Shown here piece by piece: positions 8,537 to 16,149 of a DNA stretch of 44,406 bases (position 1 is the first letter of the stretch; the number at the start of each line of letters is the position of its first letter). The notes under the pieces are model-generated. The model saw nothing but the letters and a program-made list of their open reading frames with translations. It had not been told where the DNA came from and ran no database searches. The DNA comes from Oscillospiraceae bacterium (GTDB taxonomy: Bacteria; Bacillota; Clostridia; Oscillospirales; Acutalibacteraceae). Both the position numbers and the translations under genes were made by a program. The stretch lies in NCBI GenBank assembly GCA_015066405.1, contig SVOM01000011.1, positions 1-44,406 on the forward strand, read 5' to 3'.

Positions 8537-8914
8537 ATGGACTGGGAAAATTTAGCGCCATGGATTGCCATTGCAATTACTTTGGCATTATCAATTCTTG
8601 TACCTGTCTTTACTCAAATTGCAAACAATAGTCATCAAAGAAAAATGCAAAGAGAAAAAATTGAATACGAGCAATCTCAAAGAAAGCGAAATGTTTATGA
8701 GCAATTTTTATTAAATGTTGGCAACGCTGTAATGACCCGAAGCAATTTAGATAACGCTGGGGCAAGTATTTACGAAATGTACATTTATGCTCCTGTGGAG
8801 TGGCATCAAAAATTAGATGACCTATCATATAATCTTCATAATTATCAATGGGAAAATGTTAGAACTTTGTTGGAAGAACTCAGCAAGCTAATTTCAGATG
8901 AATTAAGAAGATAA
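8537..8914 (+). CDS. single-pass membrane protein with cytosolic helical domain, unknown function
   Basis: A 125-residue protein with one N-terminal membrane helix (about residues 8-28) followed by a strongly charged, probably coiled-coil region (HQRKMQREKIEYEQSQRKR) and a helical C-terminus. ATG at 8537 is chosen because GAGGTGG lies 7 nt upstream; the frame also has a GTG at 8522 without a ribosome binding site. This layout is common among small proteins in accessory regions, but I cannot assign a family. It is coupled to the upstream two-helix gene within the inverted-repeat-bounded segment and is followed by a strong terminator. Confidence 0.75.
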   Translation: MDWENLAPWIAIAITLALSILVPVFTQIANNSHQRKMQREKIEYEQSQRKRNVYEQFLLNVGNAVMTRSNLDNAGASIYEMYIYAPVEWHQKLDDLSYNLHNYQWENVRTLLEELSKLISDELRR

Positions 8915-8985
8915 AATTCCCCTTTTTTGCGTATTGTATAACAGACTGCAACAAGTTGTGAGCGAGGTAAGGGTTTTAGGTTCTC

Positions 8986-9037
8986 CTAACAAGTGGAAAA
9001 TGTGCCGTACATTTTCCCTGCTTGTTACGGTATAAGA
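8986..9037. repeat. long imperfect hairpin
   Basis: Inner stem GGAAAATGT / ACATTTTCC and outer stem TAACAAG / CTTGTTA form a nested palindrome between the second small gene and its terminator. It is not followed by a T run. It could be an RNA structure or a recombination site of the surrounding element. Confidence 0.55.
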
Positions 9038-9044
9038 CAAAATT

Positions 9045-9080
9045 AAGAGCTGTGTAGAAAATTTCTACACAGCTCTTTTA
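9045..9080. terminator. bidirectional Rho-independent terminator
   Basis: Sixteen-base-pair perfect stem (AAGAGCTGTGTAGAAA with its complement), followed by TTTT on the plus strand and TTAATTTT on the minus strand. It can end both the small-gene transcript and the KDG kinase transcript. Confidence 0.85.
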
Positions 9081-9128
9081 CTGTCCTTTAGAGTACAACG
9101 CCTATGATACCGCTCTTTTTATTTTAAT

Positions 9129-10151
9129 TTATCGCTGAACACGGCCCGAAGCATCGCCGCCTGCTAATTTTTCTACCTCAGCAACGCTAACTCTGTTATA
9201 GTCGCCTTCAATAGAGTGTTTAAGGGCTGATGCCGCAACGGCAAATTCAATAGCTTCCTGTGTTGTTTTACCTGAAAGCAGTGAATAAATAAGTCCGCCG
9301 CCGAAACTGTCGCCACCGCCCACACGGTCAACTATACGCAAATGATATGTCTTTGAGAAGCAATAGTTCTCGCCATCATAAAGCATACCTGCCCAGTCGT
9401 TATCACTGGCCGAAATAGATGTACGAAGGGTTATTGCAACCTTTTCGAAACCGAATTTATCTGCCAACTGTTTTGCAACCGATTTATAACCCTCGTGGTT
9501 TAATTTGCCGCCGTAAATATCGGTGTCTTCCGCTTCAATGCCAAATACATCTTTTGCATCCTCTTCATTAGAAATACAAACATCAACGTACCGGCACAAA
9601 TCGGTCATAGCCGCACGGGCTTCCTCGCGAGTCCATAATTTACCGCGATAGTTTAAGTCGCAGGAAATTTTAACACCTTTTTTCTTGGCCGCAATGCATG
9701 CCTCACGGCAAATCTCAACAACGTTAGGTCCGAGTGCCGGGGTAATACCTGTAAAGTGGAACCAGTCAGCTCCTTCAAAAATATCATCCCAATCGAAATC
9801 CGAAGCCGCTGCCATTTGAATTGCGGAATATGCACGGTCATAAATACAAACGCTGCCGCGTTGTGAAGCGCCTTTTTCAAGATAATAAATACCAACACGC
9901 TCTCCGCCGCGAACAATTTTGCTTGTATCTACTCCAAAGCTCCTAAGAGAATTAACCGCCGCCTGACCGATAGCGTGTTTAGGTAACTTTGTTACGTAAA
10001 CACTGTCCATACCATAGTTAGCGAGAGATACCGCAACATTGGCTTCACCGCCGCCGAAGGTTGCCTGCATCTGATCGTTTTGGAAAAAACGATAGTAGCC
10101 GTTAGGGGCTAATCTTAACATAATTTCGCCAAAAGTAACTATTCTTGCCAT
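9129..10151 (-). CDS. kdgK: 2-keto-3-deoxygluconate kinase, PfkB family
   Basis: Phosphorylates 2-keto-3-deoxygluconate to KDPG, feeding uronate or Entner-Doudoroff catabolism in the cytosol. The 340-residue protein starts MARIVTFGEIMLRL, has the PfkB substrate site GGGEANVAVSLANYG and the catalytic anion-hole motif DRVGGGDSFGGG (usual family form DTxGAGD; GGGD is a known variant in KDG kinases), and ends GDASGRVQR. ATG at 10149-10151 has GGAG upstream. It has its own promoter and no aldolase or hexuronate genes beside it, so the exact sugar acid is inferred from similarity, and another ketose kinase role is possible. Confidence 0.8.
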   Translation of the reverse strand: MARIVTFGEIMLRLAPNGYYRFFQNDQMQATFGGGEANVAVSLANYGMDSVYVTKLPKHAIGQAAVNSLRSFGVDTSKIVRGGERVGIYYLEKGASQRGSVCIYDRAYSAIQMAAASDFDWDDIFEGADWFHFTGITPALGPNVVEICREACIAAKKKGVKISCDLNYRGKLWTREEARAAMTDLCRYVDVCISNEEDAKDVFGIEAEDTDIYGGKLNHEGYKSVAKQLADKFGFEKVAITLRTSISASDNDWAGMLYDGENYCFSKTYHLRIVDRVGGGDSFGGGLIYSLLSGKTTQEAIEFAVAASALKHSIEGDYNRVSVAEVEKLAGGDASGRVQR

Positions 10152-10183
10152 AAAAAACACTCCTTTGGTTTATTTACAAGTAT

Positions 10184-10212
10184 ATAATACCATTTACCTG
10201 AAATTAAGTAAA
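10184..10212 (-). promoter_or_regulatory. promoter for kdgK
   Basis: Minus strand: TTTACT (10207-10212), 17 nt, TATTAT (10184-10189), 32 nt before the start codon. Confidence 0.7.
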
Positions 10213-10237
10213 GGGAAATTTTTAATATATAATTGTA

Positions 10238-10678
10238 CTATTTTACACCCGTTGAACCAAATCCGCCGCTACCGCGAACGGTATCATCAAGTTCTGCGCT
10301 TTCTTCAAAAGCGGCTGTTATGTAAGGGGTAATTACGAGCTGTGCTATGCGCTCGCCCACGGCAATAGTTTGGTCTATACCCGAATGATTATGGAGTGCC
10401 ACCATAATTTCGCCGCGATAATCTGAATCTATCACGCCCACTTTATTGGCGGGTGCCAAACCGCGTTTTGTTGCAATACCGCTTCTCGCATATATAAGAC
10501 CTGCAAAGCCCTCTGGAATTTCGAGCGCAATGCCTATATGCACAAGAACGGTCTCACCCGATTTTATAGTAATTTCTTCGGTGTTGCAAGCATATAAATC
10601 TGCACCTGCGGCACATTCAGAACCATAGGTTGGCAATATTGCATTGGGGTCTAATTTTTTAACGCGTACTCTATTCAT
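10238..10678 (-). CDS. dut: dUTP diphosphatase
   Basis: Hydrolyses dUTP to dUMP and pyrophosphate, keeping uracil out of DNA and supplying thymidylate synthesis. All five trimeric dUTPase motifs are visible: AGADLYA, ARSGIATKRG, GVIDSDYRGEI (catalytic Asp), GERIAQLV and the C-terminal lid RGSGGFGSTG. ATG at 10676-10678 (146 residues) is chosen because AAAGGATG precedes it; upstream in-frame starts would overlap yitT without a ribosome binding site. It is the distal gene of the minus-strand run obgE-mrnC-yitT-dut. Confidence 0.96.
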   Translation of the reverse strand: MNRVRVKKLDPNAILPTYGSECAAGADLYACNTEEITIKSGETVLVHIGIALEIPEGFAGLIYARSGIATKRGLAPANKVGVIDSDYRGEIMVALHNHSGIDQTIAVGERIAQLVITPYITAAFEESAELDDTVRGSGGFGSTGVK

Positions 10679-10722
10679 ATAAACACATCCTTTAATCCAT
10701 TTTAACATAAACTGCTCAAAAA

Positions 10723-11574
10723 TCAACCTATTTTAAAGCCCTCGCCTATTATCTCTCCCACATCGGCCACAAGAATAAATGCTTTATTATCGGTAGCGAG
10801 TATTATTTTATGCAATGGAGCCACCTCGTGAATTCTTACAGCACACAGAAGCACTGATTTTTCATTATTTGTATACGCACCGCGTGCATTAAGCACCGTA
10901 ACACCGCGATAAAGTCCGTTTAGTATTTGCTGGGAAATTTCTTTTCCCTTATTTGTTATGACAAATACCATTTTACCTCTATCTGCGCCATAAAGTACAG
11001 TATCTATAACTTTACTTGTTGAATATATAGCGATAAGCGAATAAAGCGCACTTTCCATATTACCGTAAACGAGCGCGGTGAGTGTTACCACAAAAAAATC
11101 GGCAAACAATATAACTCTACCCACCGATATATGCCGATACTTATCGTTTATCAGTTTTGCTATAACATCCACGCCGCCCGTTGTAGCACCGCGAAGCAGC
11201 ACAAGACTTAGTCCCAAACCCGATAATATTCCTCCGAAAACCGATGCTAACACACCATCTAAATGGAATTTTGGCAAGATATTCTCTGTGATATTAAGAA
11301 AAAACGACACCAAAAAAGTAGCGGCGGCGGTTTTTACTATAAAACCGCCGCCGAATTTTTTATACTGTACTATCAAAAGCGGTATATTGAGCAAAAAAAG
11401 TATTGTGCCTGACGAAATGCCGAAAATGTGGTGCAAAACCACCGCAATACCCGTAAAACCACCGGGAGAAATTTCGTTTGGTTCAATAAACAAAGTAACA
11501 GCCGCAGCATATATAAATGCGCCTATTGCCCAAAAAACAGCATCTGTTACTAAACCGCTTTTAATTTTTTTCAT
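10723..11574 (-). CDS. YitT-family membrane protein (DUF161 + DUF2179)
   Basis: Integral membrane protein with five or six helices in residues 1-200, including the family repeat-like segments SPGGFTGIAVVL and ATTGGVDVIAKL, followed by a soluble DUF2179 domain (GVTVLNARGAYTN ... VADVGEIIGEGF). Homologues are widespread in Firmicutes; their transported substrate or role is not established. At 283 residues it has the normal length. It starts 12 nt after mrnC, with only a weak ribosome binding site (GGGAAAT), suggesting coupled translation. Confidence 0.9.
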   Translation of the reverse strand: MKKIKSGLVTDAVFWAIGAFIYAAAVTLFIEPNEISPGGFTGIAVVLHHIFGISSGTILFLLNIPLLIVQYKKFGGGFIVKTAAATFLVSFFLNITENILPKFHLDGVLASVFGGILSGLGLSLVLLRGATTGGVDVIAKLINDKYRHISVGRVILFADFFVVTLTALVYGNMESALYSLIAIYSTSKVIDTVLYGADRGKMVFVITNKGKEISQQILNGLYRGVTVLNARGAYTNNEKSVLLCAVRIHEVAPLHKIILATDNKAFILVADVGEIIGEGFKIG

Positions 11575-11586
11575 TATTTCCCAACC

Positions 11587-11970
11587 TTAAACTTTTTCTA
11601 AGGTTAGGTTTTCCCATATTTTATCAAATAATTCCGTAATGCGAGTAGCATTGCCGCACAAGTGCAAGTAACCAAACAAGGTTTCGAGCCCCGTTGCCGC
11701 GTGATACTCTTCTTTTGTGGAATTTTTAGGGGTGTTATGTGTATGAAAATTGCGACCCCTTTTAAAAACCGACAACTCGTGCTCGGTTAAATCTTCACTT
11801 ATTACATTAAACGCTTTTGCCTGTGCCGATGCCTTCACAAACTCTACCGACAAAGCGTGTAAATCTCCCGAACGGCGATTAACGCCCGCCAACTTTTCAC
11901 GCACAAGTAAAGTGTAAACGCCATCTCCCACAAAAGCCAAAACCGATGGATTTAATAAATCAGGATTCAT
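11587..11970 (-). CDS. mrnC: Mini-ribonuclease 3
   Basis: RNase III catalytic domain without a double-stranded-RNA-binding domain; matures 23S rRNA in Firmicutes. The 127-residue protein has the catalytic region LAFVGDGVY (Asp16), FVKASAQAKAF, FKRGRN and the conserved end segment TKEEYHAATGLETLFGYL. ATG at 11968-11970 is chosen because GGAG lies 6 nt upstream; an earlier in-frame start lies inside obgE. In most Firmicutes mrnC lies beside cysS; here it follows obgE by 10 nt. Confidence 0.93.
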   Translation of the reverse strand: MNPDLLNPSVLAFVGDGVYTLLVREKLAGVNRRSGDLHALSVEFVKASAQAKAFNVISEDLTEHELSVFKRGRNFHTHNTPKNSTKEEYHAATGLETLFGYLHLCGNATRITELFDKIWENLTLEKV

Positions 11971-11980
11971 AAGTTTCTCC

Positions 11981-13255
11981 TTACGGCACATAATCGAATT
12001 CAACACCGCAAATGCTTACGGTATCGCCCTCTTGAATACCTGCTTTTTCGAGTGCTTTTATAATGCCGCTTGAGCGCAGCGCACGCTCAAAATACTGGAG
12101 CGACTCATAGTCATCAGGGTCAACCTTATTCATAATATCATCAACCCAGTCGGCATTATCAACATAATAAATACCATCACGAACATTTACAGTAAATGTT
12201 TGTTTGGGCTTTACTGTAATGATTTCTTCGGTTACGATTTCGGGCTCATAACGTTTCATAGGCGGTAATTTATCAAGCTCGCCCGCAACATAGTTTATAA
12301 GCTCGCGTGTACCTTCTGCAATAGCCGCCATAACGGGAAAGAATGCGTAGCCCTTTTCCTCAAAATGCTTCTTTATGCGCTCGATTTCCTCTTCATCAAT
12401 AAGGTCGCACTTGTTACCAACGATAATTTGAGGTCTTTGACTTAATTCTTCACTGAAAACCGATAGTTCTTTATTTATCTTTTCAAAATCTTCTATCGGG
12501 TCCCGTCCTTCGCTACCCGAAATATCTATAACATGCAACAGTAGTCTGCAACGCTCAACATGGCGCAAAAATTCGTGGCCAAGGCCAACGCCTTCGCCCG
12601 CACCCTCTATAAGTCCCGGAATATCGGCCATAACAAAGGATGCACCCTCATCAACACGCACAACACCGAGCACGGGGGTAAGGGTTGTGAAATGATAGTT
12701 GGCAATTTTTGGCTTTGCCTCGCTTACAACCGATACAAGTGTTGATTTGCCAACATTGGGAAAGCCGATAAGGCCAACATCAGCCAAGAGTTTGAGTTCG
12801 AGTATAACGTCGAGTTCTTCTCCCTTTTGGCCATCGTTAGCAAAACGCGGAATTTGGCGGGTTGAGCTCGCAAAATGCCAGTTACCCCAACCACCGTTGC
12901 CGCCTTTAGCGATAACTGTGGGCTCATCATCCGAAATATCGGCAATAATTCTGCCCGACTCGGCCTCCTTTACAAGAGTGCCGCGCGGAACAGTAATAAT
13001 TAAATTTTTGGCACTTTTGCCTGTGCAACGGCAAGCGCCACCCTTTTCGCCATCTTCGGCTACATATTTGCGTTTGTATCTAAAATCGGCAAGGGTTGAT
13101 AAATTATCATCAACCTTAAATATAATACTGCCGCCTCTACCACCATCGCCGCCATCGGGGCCGCCCGATGCTACGTACTTTTCTCTATGAAAGGTTGCCG
13201 CACCATTGCCGCCGTTACCTGCCTTAAGATGTATTTTGGCTACATCAACAAACAT
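11981..13255 (-). CDS. obgE: GTPase ObgE/CgtA
   Basis: Conserved ribosome-associated GTPase for 50S assembly and stress or sporulation signalling. Domains in order: glycine-rich Obg fold (residues 1-160), G domain with GFPNVGKST (G1), DIPGLIEGA (G3) and NKCD (G4), and a C-terminal OCT domain (about 350-424, ending VSICGVEFDYVP). ATG at 13253-13255 has GGAG 7 nt upstream. It follows rpmA across a terminator, in the classic rplU-rpmA-obg order. Confidence 0.98.
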   Translation of the reverse strand: MFVDVAKIHLKAGNGGNGAATFHREKYVASGGPDGGDGGRGGSIIFKVDDNLSTLADFRYKRKYVAEDGEKGGACRCTGKSAKNLIITVPRGTLVKEAESGRIIADISDDEPTVIAKGGNGGWGNWHFASSTRQIPRFANDGQKGEELDVILELKLLADVGLIGFPNVGKSTLVSVVSEAKPKIANYHFTTLTPVLGVVRVDEGASFVMADIPGLIEGAGEGVGLGHEFLRHVERCRLLLHVIDISGSEGRDPIEDFEKINKELSVFSEELSQRPQIIVGNKCDLIDEEEIERIKKHFEEKGYAFFPVMAAIAEGTRELINYVAGELDKLPPMKRYEPEIVTEEIITVKPKQTFTVNVRDGIYYVDNADWVDDIMNKVDPDDYESLQYFERALRSSGIIKALEKAGIQEGDTVSICGVEFDYVP

Positions 13256-13270
13256 AAATTTTCTCCGTTC

Positions 13271-13303
13271 AAAAAAATATAGGGCTCGGGATACCCCGAG
13301 CCC
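13271..13303 (-). terminator. Rho-independent terminator between rpmA and obgE
   Basis: Stem GGGCTCGGG / CCCGAGCCC followed on the minus strand by ATATTTTTTT. It would end most ribosomal-protein transcripts and let a fraction read into obgE. Confidence 0.9.
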
Positions 13304-13313
13304 ACCGATTTAC

Positions 13314-13598
13314 TTACTGTTCAACAGCGTAAATGCTTACTTGCTTGCGGTCGCGGCCAACTCTTTCAAATTTAACCTTACCGTCAATTAAAGCAAACAA
13401 AGTATCGTCAGAACCGATACCTACGTTATTGCCGGGATGAATGTGAGTTCCTCTCTGGCGAACGAGAATGTTGCCCGCGAGAACAAACTGACCGTCAGCA
13501 CGCTTAACGCCAAGGCGTTTAGCTTCGCTATCACGACCGTTCTTAGTTGAACCCATACCTTTTTTATGAGCAAATAACTGAATATTAATCTTTAACAT
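13314..13598 (-). CDS. rpmA: 50S ribosomal protein L27 with cleavable N-terminal extension
   Basis: L27 reaches into the peptidyl-transferase centre through its N-terminus. The 94-residue protein begins [10 protein letters not shown] followed by [14 protein letters not shown]. In Firmicutes the first residues, ending in a FFA-like motif, are removed by the protease Prp to expose the functional N-terminus; here the site reads LFA|HKKG. The gene for Prp lies 3 nt upstream. ATG at 13596-13598 has GGAGG upstream inside the prp 3' end. Confidence 0.98.
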   Translation of the reverse strand: MLKINIQLFAHKKGMGSTKNGRDSEAKRLGVKRADGQFVLAGNILVRQRGTHIHPGNNVGIGSDDTLFALIDGKVKFERVGRDRKQVSIYAVEQ

Positions 13599-13601
13599 GG
13601 C

Positions 13602-13919
13602 TTACACCTCCGAATTTATTTTGATTGAATCGCTGTAATCAAGGCTTAACTGTTCTATATGGAGCTTAAAGCCCTCAAGCACTGCCACCGTTTTATCCGA
13701 CGGGCAAGATACCTTTAGTATCATTTTGCCATCCGCCACCTCAATTTCGGCCTTATCGCCTATTATCTCGGTAATGGTGTTTGCAGCCATATATGCCGCA
13801 GAAGATATTGCGGAGCAAACCAGTTTGCCTTCTTGGTCTTCACAGTTCACTGTACTGTGGCCAACCACGGAAAAACCTATAATTGTTTTACCGTTTTTAA
13901 AAAACCTTACCGCAGTCAT
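13602..13919 (-). CDS. prp: ribosomal-processing cysteine protease Prp (YsxB family)
   Basis: Cysteine protease that trims the N-terminal extension of L27. The catalytic pair appears as His21 in VVGHST and Cys35 in KLVCSAISSAAYM; 105 residues is the usual length. It lies between rplU (2 nt upstream) and rpmA (3 nt downstream), its conserved place. The ribosome binding site is weak, so translation probably depends on coupling to rplU. Confidence 0.95.
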   Translation of the reverse strand: MTAVRFFKNGKTIIGFSVVGHSTVNCEDQEGKLVCSAISSAAYMAANTITEIIGDKAEIEVADGKMILKVSCPSDKTVAVLEGFKLHIEQLSLDYSDSIKINSEV

Positions 13920-13921
13920 AA

Positions 13922-14227
13922 TTAACCGATTTCGTTAATCTGTACTTTGGTGTAGGGCTGTCTGTGGCCCATTTTGCGAGAGCTGCCCTTTTTGGGTTTG
14001 TATGTGAAAACAGTAATCTTTTTGCCCTTACCGTTTTTAACAACTGTACCCTTAACAAAAGCATCCTTCACATAAGGTTTACCAACCTTTAAGGTTCTGT
14101 CCTTTACAGCAACAACCTTATCGAAGATAACCTCTTCATTTTCAGCAGCTTCGAGTTTCTCAACGTAGATAACGCTATCTTTCTCTACTTTGTACTGCTT
14201 TCCGCCTGTTTCAATAATTGCGTACAT
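13922..14227 (-). CDS. rplU: 50S ribosomal protein L21
   Basis: Assembles on 23S rRNA next to L20. The 101-residue protein has the family opening [15 protein letters not shown] and the C-terminal RNA-binding segment [19 protein letters not shown]. First gene of the rplU-prp-rpmA operon, with a consensus promoter and a leader of about 90 nt that is a likely target of autogenous control. Confidence 0.98.
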   Translation of the reverse strand: MYAIIETGGKQYKVEKDSVIYVEKLEAAENEEVIFDKVVAVKDRTLKVGKPYVKDAFVKGTVVKNGKGKKITVFTYKPKKGSSRKMGHRQPYTKVQINEIG

Positions 14228-14316
14228 CTTTCTGGCACCTGCCTCAACTTAAGTCTCGCTATTCGAAGGCGTGCGCTGTATTTTAGCGCAACTTTAATAA
14301 GCCCACAATATGCGGC
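14228..14316 (-). ncRNA. candidate L21 leader (cis-regulatory 5' UTR of rplU)
   Basis: About 90 nt of transcribed leader precede rplU. It contains a hairpin TTGCGCTAAAATACAGCGCA and ends in GTTGAGGCAGGTGCC, which overlaps the ribosome binding site. Firmicutes rplU leaders are a known structured RNA family (L21 leader) thought to bind L21; the position and the 3' motif fit, but I could not run a covariance search. Confidence 0.6.
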
Positions 14317-14322
14317 TTTACC

Positions 14323-14351
14323 ATTCTACCACTAAGCATTAACTTTGTCAA
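14323..14351 (-). promoter_or_regulatory. strong promoter for rplU operon
   Basis: Minus strand: consensus TTGACA (14346-14351), 17 nt, TAGAAT (14323-14328). The -35 box lies 9 nt below the fructokinase stop codon. Confidence 0.88.
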
Positions 14352-14359
14352 GCAAAATT

Positions 14360-15301
14360 TTATTGTATTTCGCAAAGGTCGGGCACGCTCGAAATACCAC
14401 CGAGTTTAGCGGTGGAAATACTTGCGGCTTTGCAAGCGAAAGAGGCTATTTGGGTTAGCTCCTCCACACCTAAATCGCACGGATTTTTGCCCGTATTAAG
14501 TATTCCGTACATAGCACTACCGCCGAAAATATCGCCGGCACCCGTTGTATCTATCGTTTTAACGCCATCGTAGTTAGGCACCGTGCCGCTGCCGTTTTTG
14601 TTCATAAAGAAGCAGCCCTCTTTACCGAGTGTTACAAACACAAGACTTGCGCCGTACTGTTCCATAATGATTTTAGCGCCGTTTTTAGCATCGGTGTCAA
14701 AAAGGAACTCAACCTCGTTATCGCTGATTTTAACTACATCAGCCATTTTAAGTCCCCATAAAATTTGTTGTTTAGCATCCTCAAGACTGCTCCACAAAGG
14801 AACACGTAAATTCGGGTCAAAGGAAATGATTTTGCCTTTTTCTTTTGCGTATTCAACTGCCCTTTTGTGAGCAGTTCTTGATGGGTCGGCTGTCATACCA
14901 ACCGTTCCAAAATGCAAAACCTTTGTATTATCTATTTTTTCAAAATCAATATCTTTATCTGATAGCATTATATCGGCACCGGGTTTTCTTGCAAAAGAAA
15001 ACTCACGGTCGCCATTTTCATCCCTCGTTACAAAAGCCAGGGTTGTAAATGCATCATCGGTTATTTTAACGCCCGATATATCGATACCAAATTCAGCCAC
15101 AGTAGATGCCAGCATATTGCCAAAGGCATCGTTGCCCACCTTTGATATAAGCGCTGCTTTCTTTCCGTATTTAGCTAAGGGGGCTAAAAAGTTTGCAACC
15201 GCACCACCGGGATGCGCCGCCATTATGGGATAGCCATCGGGAGACTTAGCATCGGTTGTAAAATCTATTAACAATTCGCCTATTGCTACAACATCATACA
15301 T
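14360..15301 (-). CDS. fructokinase-type PfkB carbohydrate kinase
   Basis: Phosphorylates a free sugar, most likely fructose to fructose 6-phosphate. The 313-residue protein starts MYDVVAIGELLIDF, has HPGGAVANFLAPLAKYG (substrate site), SFDPNLR and the catalytic DTTGAGDIFGGSAM. ATG at 15299-15301 has GGAGG upstream; it starts 1 nt after the D-lyxose isomerase gene ends, so both are one operon. Because lyxose isomerases also interconvert mannose and fructose, the pair could turn mannose into fructose 6-phosphate. Specificity for xylulose or another ketose cannot be excluded. Confidence 0.85.
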   Translation of the reverse strand: MYDVVAIGELLIDFTTDAKSPDGYPIMAAHPGGAVANFLAPLAKYGKKAALISKVGNDAFGNMLASTVAEFGIDISGVKITDDAFTTLAFVTRDENGDREFSFARKPGADIMLSDKDIDFEKIDNTKVLHFGTVGMTADPSRTAHKRAVEYAKEKGKIISFDPNLRVPLWSSLEDAKQQILWGLKMADVVKISDNEVEFLFDTDAKNGAKIIMEQYGASLVFVTLGKEGCFFMNKNGSGTVPNYDGVKTIDTTGAGDIFGGSAMYGILNTGKNPCDLGVEELTQIASFACKAASISTAKLGGISSVPDLCEIQ

Positions 15302-15302
15302 A

Positions 15303-15989
15303 TTATTTTGCCTCCGGATATTCATTACAAAGCAGGCGATATGGTGCCTCATCCTCTTCTATTTTTGGGAAGCGACCAACAGGCGGGTTAAAGCGATTAT
15401 CGTTATTATCATCGTTACACTGGCTAACTTCTCCGAGCAATACAGGTCCCGTACCCTCTTCAACCGCAAAATCGTGATAAAGATACTGCTGAATGAATAT
15501 GCTCTCTCCCGGAGTCAAGCGTATTTGGGTGCCTGCGGGGACTGTGTACGTTCTACCATCGGTATGTACGGTTACATCGCTTTCATAGTCGATTTCTTCA
15601 TTCGGTAAAGAATTATAAACCCTTATAAGCACGTTTCCGCCGCCACGATTGATTATATCCTCGGTTTTATACCAATGGAAATGGTTAGGCGCATACTGAC
15701 CTTCCTTTAAATACAGTAATTTTTCGGCATAAACCTTGGGGTATTTATCCTGTTTTGACAAATTGCCGTTACGAATAGTTATAAGCGAAAAACCAAACTC
15801 ATCAAATTTGCCAAGACCGTAATCGGTTATATCCCAGCCGAGCATACAGTCTCTAACCTCATCATATTCGTGTCCTTTTTCTTGCCACTGCTCAGGTGTA
15901 AAATGGCAAAAGGGCGGCAAAAAGCAATTATACTTATTGCACATTGCCTCTAATTCTTTTAATGCTTTGTTAATTTCACTGCGTTTCAT
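15303..15989 (-). CDS. D-lyxose ketol-isomerase (also acts on mannose in characterised homologues)
   Basis: Cupin-fold, metal-dependent aldose-ketose isomerase that interconverts D-lyxose with D-xylulose and, in known members, D-mannose with D-fructose. The 228-residue protein matches the family along its length; likely metal ligands are the two His and the Glu of NHFHWYKTED and a later His in QQYLYHDFAVEEG. ATG at 15987-15989 has GAGGTG upstream and a promoter at 16010-16038. It is paired with fructokinase and divergent from a glycoside phosphorylase, which suggests salvage of the sugar released by phosphorolysis. Confidence 0.88.
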   Translation of the reverse strand: MKRSEINKALKELEAMCNKYNCFLPPFCHFTPEQWQEKGHEYDEVRDCMLGWDITDYGLGKFDEFGFSLITIRNGNLSKQDKYPKVYAEKLLYLKEGQYAPNHFHWYKTEDIINRGGGNVLIRVYNSLPNEEIDYESDVTVHTDGRTYTVPAGTQIRLTPGESIFIQQYLYHDFAVEEGTGPVLLGEVSQCNDDNNDNRFNPPVGRFPKIEEDEAPYRLLCNEYPEAK

Positions 15990-16009
15990 AACAACACCTC
16001 TTTCTTTTG

Positions 16010-16038
16010 ATTCTACAATACGTATTTATAATTTTCAA
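16010..16038 (-). promoter_or_regulatory. promoter for lyxose isomerase-fructokinase operon
   Basis: Minus strand: TTGAAA (16033-16038), 17 nt, TAGAAT (16010-16015). It is back to back with the phosphorylase promoter, 51 nt away. Confidence 0.72.
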
Positions 16039-16088
16039 TACAGTTTTCGTTGCTTTTGTACTTTTTGGTATATTTTTTATTATTATGC

Positions 16089-16117
16089 TTGTTAAATTTT
16101 ATCTTATATGATAAAAT
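16089..16117 (+). promoter_or_regulatory. promoter for glycoside phosphorylase gene
   Basis: TTGTTA (16089-16094), 17 nt, TAAAAT (16112-16117). I see no convincing operator palindrome or catabolite-repression site in the 160-nt divergent region. Confidence 0.72.
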
Positions 16118-16149
16118 GTTGTTGATAATAGAACACGAGGAGTGTCGTT

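Larger units (their letters stand above)
8082..9120. mobile_element. putative inserted element bounded by 41-nt inverted repeats
   Basis: Positions 8082-8122 and the reverse complement of 9080-9120 agree at 33 of 41 positions, including a perfect 15-nt outer block (AAAAAGAGCGGTATC). The segment lies between the convergent 3' ends of the NSS and KDG kinase genes, starting 11 nt after one stop and ending 9 nt before the other. It carries two small membrane-protein genes, a weak hairpin (8212-8240), a long imperfect hairpin (8986-9037) and a terminator. No transposase or clear target duplication is present, so a non-autonomous element or recombination remnant is inferred. Confidence 0.5.
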
